Assembly (NCBI GenBank): GCA_030590745.1
Contig: JAUVCS010000026.1
Coordinates: forward strand, 1 to 8,690
Reading direction: 5' to 3'
DNA: 8,690 bases
Origin: Desulfuromusa sp.
GTDB lineage: Bacteria > Desulfobacterota > Desulfuromonadia > Desulfuromonadales > Geopsychrobacteraceae
Shown piece by piece: positions 5,739 to 8,690 of the stretch; the stretch's first letter is position 1; every line of letters begins with the position of its first letter. Both the position numbers and the translations under genes were made by a program. The notes under the pieces are model-generated. The model had not been told where the DNA came from. It saw nothing but the letters and a program-made list of their open reading frames with translations, and did no database searches.

Positions 5739-7304
5739 ATGACAGGAAATAGAAAAATTGCTGCTGCAACCATGGTGATGGCATCGGCAACTTCGTTGAG
5801 CCGGATTGCCGGACTGGTCCGTGATATCGTCGTTGCACGCCTGTTTGGTGCCGGGATGATGACCGATGCTTTTTTTATGGCATTCACCATCCCCAATATG
5901 TTGCGCCGGTTTTTTGGTGAAGGATCATTGACCGCTGCCTTTGTTCCAACATTTTCGGAAGTTTTTCACCAGCGTGGTGAAAAAGAAGCACAACAGTTGG
6001 CTAACCGTTGTGTCACTCTATTGTTGTTAATTATGTTGGTTGTCGTATCTCTGGGAATTTTACTCTCACCCTGGATTGTGCAGGGGATTGGTTTCGGATT
6101 TGGTCAGGTCGCCGGAAAATTACAACTGACCGATCAACTGAACCGGATCATGTTTCCCTATATCGGGCTGGTGTCGATGCTGGCTCTCTTGACTGGCATT
6201 TTAAATGTCCGGGGGCATTTCTTTGTTCCCTCTCTTTCCCCACTGTTTTTGAATCTGGCAATGATCCTCAGTGCACTGACCATGGGGCATTTGTTCGAAC
6301 AACCAATCTTTGCCCTGGCAGTTGGGGTGTTGCTGGGTGGGGTTGTGCAGCTATTGATGCAATTTCCAGTGTTGTGTCGTTATCAAATTCGCCTGAGGCT
6401 CGACTTTAATTTCCGGGGTGATCCTTATTTACGCAAGATTATGACCCTCATGCTGCCTGGTATCGCTGGTGTTGCCATCTATCAGATCAATATCATTGTG
6501 ACCAGGCTGTTGGCTTCCTTTCTCCCTGAAGGGAGCGTTTCCTATTTATATTACGGACAGCGGCTGTTTGAATTCCCGCAGGGGATTTTCATTGTTGCTC
6601 TGGCTCAGGCAGCTTTACCGATGATGAGCCGTCAGGTCGCCGAGGATGATCAGGTTGGGTTGCGACAATCTTTAACCTTTGCTATGACCCTGATTACTCT
6701 GTTTACCCTGCCCGCTATTGTTGGGCTGATTATTTGTGCCAAGCCGATCTATTCGTTGTTTTTTCTCGGTGGTGAATTCAACCTACTGGCCCTTGAAAAC
6801 ACCGCCCTGGCATTGGTTTGTTATGCCCCAGGACTGATTTGTGTCGGTTACAGTCGTATCGCTGCACAAACTTTTTATGCCCTGAAAGATACCAGAACAC
6901 CGGTCCAAATTTCATTCTGGACGTTACTGGTCAATCTGGTTCTCGGTTTAGTTCTAATGCAGTTTTATGGCTTTGTCGGGTTGGCTATTGCTCTGACCGT
7001 GGCTTCCATGTTCAATGCTTTCATGCTGTTGGCATTGTTACAGCGTAAGGTGGGTACCTTTTTTCAGAGCGCTCTCTACGTGCCGATTCTGAAAGCAATA
7101 CCGGCCTGTTTGCTGATGGCATTAGCTGTTTCATCCCTTCTCAGTTCTGTGGATTGGTTGCAGGGTGGCTTGTTGCTGAATAAATCTCTGGTTTTAGCTG
7201 CTGCAGTTGTCGTTGGCTCTCTGATCTACCTGGGGTGTTGTTATTTATTTAGAGTCGATGAGATACGCCAGGGGTGGCAGTTGTTACGTAATAAGAGGTC
7301 GTGA
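5739..7304 (+). CDS. murJ: Lipid II flippase MurJ (MviN)
   Basis: 521 residues, the normal size for MurJ, with closely spaced hydrophobic segments throughout that fit 14 membrane helices of the MOP exporter superfamily. It flips lipid-linked peptidoglycan precursor across the inner membrane. The first helices carry the family motif SRIAGLVRD with R22 and R28, TDAFF with D43, and the IPNMLRRFFGEGS loop with R56. These match R18, R24, D39 and R52 of E. coli MurJ, and R275 in GQRLFEFPQG matches the essential R270. All of the key cavity charges are therefore present. The ATG at 5739 has only AGGA (5722-5725), 13 bases upstream, a loose ribosome site. The internal ATGs at residues 12 and 14 would cut into the first helix and lack any such site. 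It is divergent from rpsT and convergent with fxsA, apparently a single-gene unit. Confidence 0.97.
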   Translation: MTGNRKIAAATMVMASATSLSRIAGLVRDIVVARLFGAGMMTDAFFMAFTIPNMLRRFFGEGSLTAAFVPTFSEVFHQRGEKEAQQLANRCVTLLLLIMLVVVSLGILLSPWIVQGIGFGFGQVAGKLQLTDQLNRIMFPYIGLVSMLALLTGILNVRGHFFVPSLSPLFLNLAMILSALTMGHLFEQPIFALAVGVLLGGVVQLLMQFPVLCRYQIRLRLDFNFRGDPYLRKIMTLMLPGIAGVAIYQINIIVTRLLASFLPEGSVSYLYYGQRLFEFPQGIFIVALAQAALPMMSRQVAEDDQVGLRQSLTFAMTLITLFTLPAIVGLIICAKPIYSLFFLGGEFNLLALENTALALVCYAPGLICVGYSRIAAQTFYALKDTRTPVQISFWTLLVNLVLGLVLMQFYGFVGLAIALTVASMFNAFMLLALLQRKVGTFFQSALYVPILKAIPACLLMALAVSSLLSSVDWLQGGLLLNKSLVLAAAVVVGSLIYLGCCYLFRVDEIRQGWQLLRNKRS

Positions 7305-7394
7305 TTTCTAACAGTAATTCCTTGGCTTTTTTAAACATCATATTTTAGAAAACCCTGTATATGTTGACAATGGATGAGTTGGATCTCCTGAATT

Positions 7395-7416
7395 AATTGT
7401 CGATGCCACGGCAATT
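7395..7416 (+). terminator. Weak hairpin after murJ
   Basis: AATTGTC (7395-7401) pairs with GGCAATT (7410-7416), with one G-T pair, around an 8-base loop. CTCTGTTTTCTC follows. It is the only stem-loop of note between murJ and fxsA on the forward strand. The stem is AT-rich and the T-run interrupted, so termination here is only a possibility. Confidence 0.25.
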
Positions 7417-7465
7417 CTCTGTTTTCTCATAGTGTTTGAAGCGCCATTGGGGTCTATCGACCTTC

Positions 7466-7858
7466 TCAAAACTGCCGAAAATTAACCTCTCCCCGCTGAA
7501 TTTTGAGATCCAGCCATTTTTTCAACCAGACCTTGAAGAATTGTCTGGTCACTGGTGTTAGAAGACAGAACCCAAACAAATCGGTACAGAATCCTGGAGT
7601 CAAAAGTAGCAGGCCACCGGATAGAATCATGACTCCATCCATCATCTCCTCTGCTGGAATCCGTCCCTGGTTCAGATCTGTCTGGATCCGGTTTATTAAA
7701 TTGAATCCCTGACTTCTTGCCAGATAAGCGCCAGCAATTCCAGTTAAAAAAATCAATCCTATGGTTGCCCCTGCACCAATCTGGCGACCTGCTTCAATCA
7801 GAACGTACAGTTCGATTATTGGTACAATAGTGAATACTATCAGGAGTTTTATAAACAT
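7466..7858 (-). CDS. fxsA: FxsA family membrane protein
   Basis: 130 residues. The protein matches the FxsA pattern: an N-terminal helix FIKLLIVFTIVPIIELYVLI (about 2-21); the GAGATIGLIFLTGIAGAYLARSQG segment (about 28-51); a conserved amphipathic stretch NRIQTDLNQGRIPAEEMMDG; then a hydrophobic hairpin GGLLLLTPGFCTDLFGFCLLTP (about 81-102) and a basic tail. It is an inner-membrane protein of unclear biochemical role; the E. coli namesake relieves F-plasmid exclusion of phage T7 when overproduced. The ATG has AAGG eight bases upstream, and a strong promoter (7900-7929) gives it a short leader. It converges on murJ and is probably a single-gene unit, because mazG ends 268 bases upstream and a promoter separates the two. 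Confidence 0.92.
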   Translation of the reverse strand: MFIKLLIVFTIVPIIELYVLIEAGRQIGAGATIGLIFLTGIAGAYLARSQGFNLINRIQTDLNQGRIPAEEMMDGVMILSGGLLLLTPGFCTDLFGFCLLTPVTRQFFKVWLKKWLDLKIQRGEVNFRQF

Positions 7859-7899
7859 CTGGACAACCTTTCATAAGGAAGCGTGAATTATTCATAAGA

Positions 7900-7929
7900 G
7901 TTATATGGTATTTTTATTTTGTCTGTCAA
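7900..7929 (-). promoter_or_regulatory. Sigma70-type promoter of fxsA
   Basis: On the reverse strand there is a perfect TTGACA (7924-7929), an 18-base A-rich spacer and TATAAC (7900-7905, five of six). The expected start is near 7893, about 35 bases before the fxsA ATG. This is the clearest promoter in the window. Confidence 0.75.
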
Positions 7930-8126
7930 TTCCCGGATAACTATCTGAATATATTAGACAAATAAACTGACTAAAAAATAGGCAAATTGCTGTTGGGAGC
8001 TCTTTCTAGTGTGCTGGTGATATTCTTAACAGCTTTGTCAACAGGTTTTCAACGGTCTTGGTTGATAGTTTGTAAAACTTATTGTTTTTCACGAACTTCG
8101 CTATTTATGACCTAAAAAAATATCTT

Positions 8127-8690
8127 TTATCGATCAATTTCCTGCATAACCTGAATGGTTTTTTGCCGGAGTAAATCTTCAGCATCTATTTTCAGTGAAT
8201 GAGAAAGTTGAACAGTGTTGAACAGGATGTTACTAAGTATAATTTCAAAAACTTTTCGATCTTCCGGAGCTTCCTCAATCAGGCTGGAAAGTCTTGAAGA
8301 ATTATTTTGTAGCTTTGAAATAAGTGTCGCCTGATTTTCAGTTTTGATTCGCTTTGCCACTTTTGTCGCTTTTTTTAAGGCTGGAAGGTTGACGGGGATG
8401 CAGTCTTTCAGTTTGTTGCTTTTCCCGTTTTTCAGCCGTTCCCGGTGTTTGGCCTCTTCCCAGAGTTGAGCATGGTTATCGGTACTTGCATCGGCAAAAA
8501 CGTGTGGATGTCGACGGCGCAACTTTTCACCGATAGAGTGAGCGACTTCAGCCAGACCAAACTCTTTCTGTTCACTGAAGATCTGAGCAATGAAGACCAC
8601 CTGAAATAATAAATCGCCCAATTCGTCACAAATTTCATCACTATTATTGTTGTCAATAGCCTCAAGCAGTTCATATGCTTCTTCCAGGAT
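8127..8690 (-). CDS. mazG: MazG-type nucleoside triphosphate pyrophosphohydrolase, N-terminus cut by right edge
   Basis: 187 residues are visible. The reading frame continues without a stop to the edge, so the TTG at 8621 is not the start; about 40-45 N-terminal residues are missing compared with E. coli MazG. MazG hydrolyses (d)NTPs to NMP and pyrophosphate. The first MazG domain has its metal-binding motifs: EEAYE (visible residues 3-7) and DELGD (22-26), followed by the family hallmark RRRHPHVFAD (58-67). The second domain is recognisable by NLPALKKATKVAKRI and the closing ILFNTVQLSHSLKIDAEDLLRQ. It has lost the acidic ligands, however: the EExxE site aligns with NNSSR (129-133) and the ExGD site with ILSN (151-154). 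The GFDW motif and the C-terminal extension of E. coli MazG are also absent. Activity would have to come from the first domain. The family call is certain; enzymatic specificity is not. Confidence 0.93.
   Translation of the reverse strand: MLEEAYELLEAIDNNNSDEICDELGDLLFQVVFIAQIFSEQKEFGLAEVAHSIGEKLRRRHPHVFADASTDNHAQLWEEAKHRERLKNGKSNKLKDCIPVNLPALKKATKVAKRIKTENQATLISKLQNNSSRLSSLIEEAPEDRKVFEIILSNILFNTVQLSHSLKIDAEDLLRQKTIQVMQEIDR

Noticed and set aside
7360..7394. TTGACA at 7360 and a tiny frame ATGGATGAGTTGG after murJ as a small gene
   Set aside because: No good -10 lies at the right distance, the frame stops after eight codons, and no Shine-Dalgarno is present.
7987..8113. Short hydrophobic forward frame between fxsA and mazG, starting at TTG
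   Set aside because: There is no credible ribosome site or promoter. The frame is only about 42 codons, and hydrophobic runs are common by chance in T-rich DNA.
8432..8674. A second reverse-strand frame overlapping mazG
   Set aside because: It overlaps the conserved MazG coding sequence in another frame and its protein has no recognisable pattern; it is a shadow.

Overview
The window reads as ordinary chromosomal core DNA of a Gram-negative bacterium. An outer-membrane LPS-assembly lipoprotein (lptE) between leuS and holA, rpsT divergent from murJ, and clear -35/-10 sigma70-type promoters all fit Proteobacteria in the broad sense. The moderate-to-low GC content and the CheY-like regulators suggest a Desulfuromonadales-type (former deltaproteobacterial) organism, but that placement is an inference from gene content and style, not a database match.

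Left part (1-1019): the last 30 codons of one receiver-domain protein, then a complete stand-alone CheY-like receiver (157-546), then infA (IF-1). infA starts at a TTG behind a perfect Shine-Dalgarno sequence. A TTGACA-type promoter lies in front of infA. The infA-leuS gap carries a possible promoter and a GC-rich hairpin.

Centre (1020-5307): a tightly packed forward operon leuS-lptE-holA. leuS and lptE overlap by one base, and lptE and holA are three bases apart. It makes leucyl-tRNA synthetase, the LPS-assembly lipoprotein LptE and the clamp-loader delta subunit. The convergent gap after holA holds a terminator, whose T-run serves the reverse strand, and an unusual array of inverted repeats (5186-5247).

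Right part (5308-8690): rpsT (S20, reverse, GTG start) and murJ (lipid II flippase, forward) are divergent, with promoters crowded into a 167-base gap. fxsA (reverse, with a strong promoter) is convergent with murJ. A mazG-type NTP pyrophosphohydrolase (reverse) is cut by the right edge, and its second MazG domain has lost its metal-binding acidic residues.

The genes serve translation (infA, leuS, rpsT), replication (holA), the cell envelope (lptE, murJ, fxsA), signalling (the two receivers) and nucleotide-pool cleaning (mazG). I found no mobile element, CRISPR array, tRNA, rRNA or obviously new multi-gene system. The observations most worth a second look are the phased palindromic array downstream of holA/rpsT and the degenerate C-terminal MazG domain. 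No gap between genes exceeds 300 bases.
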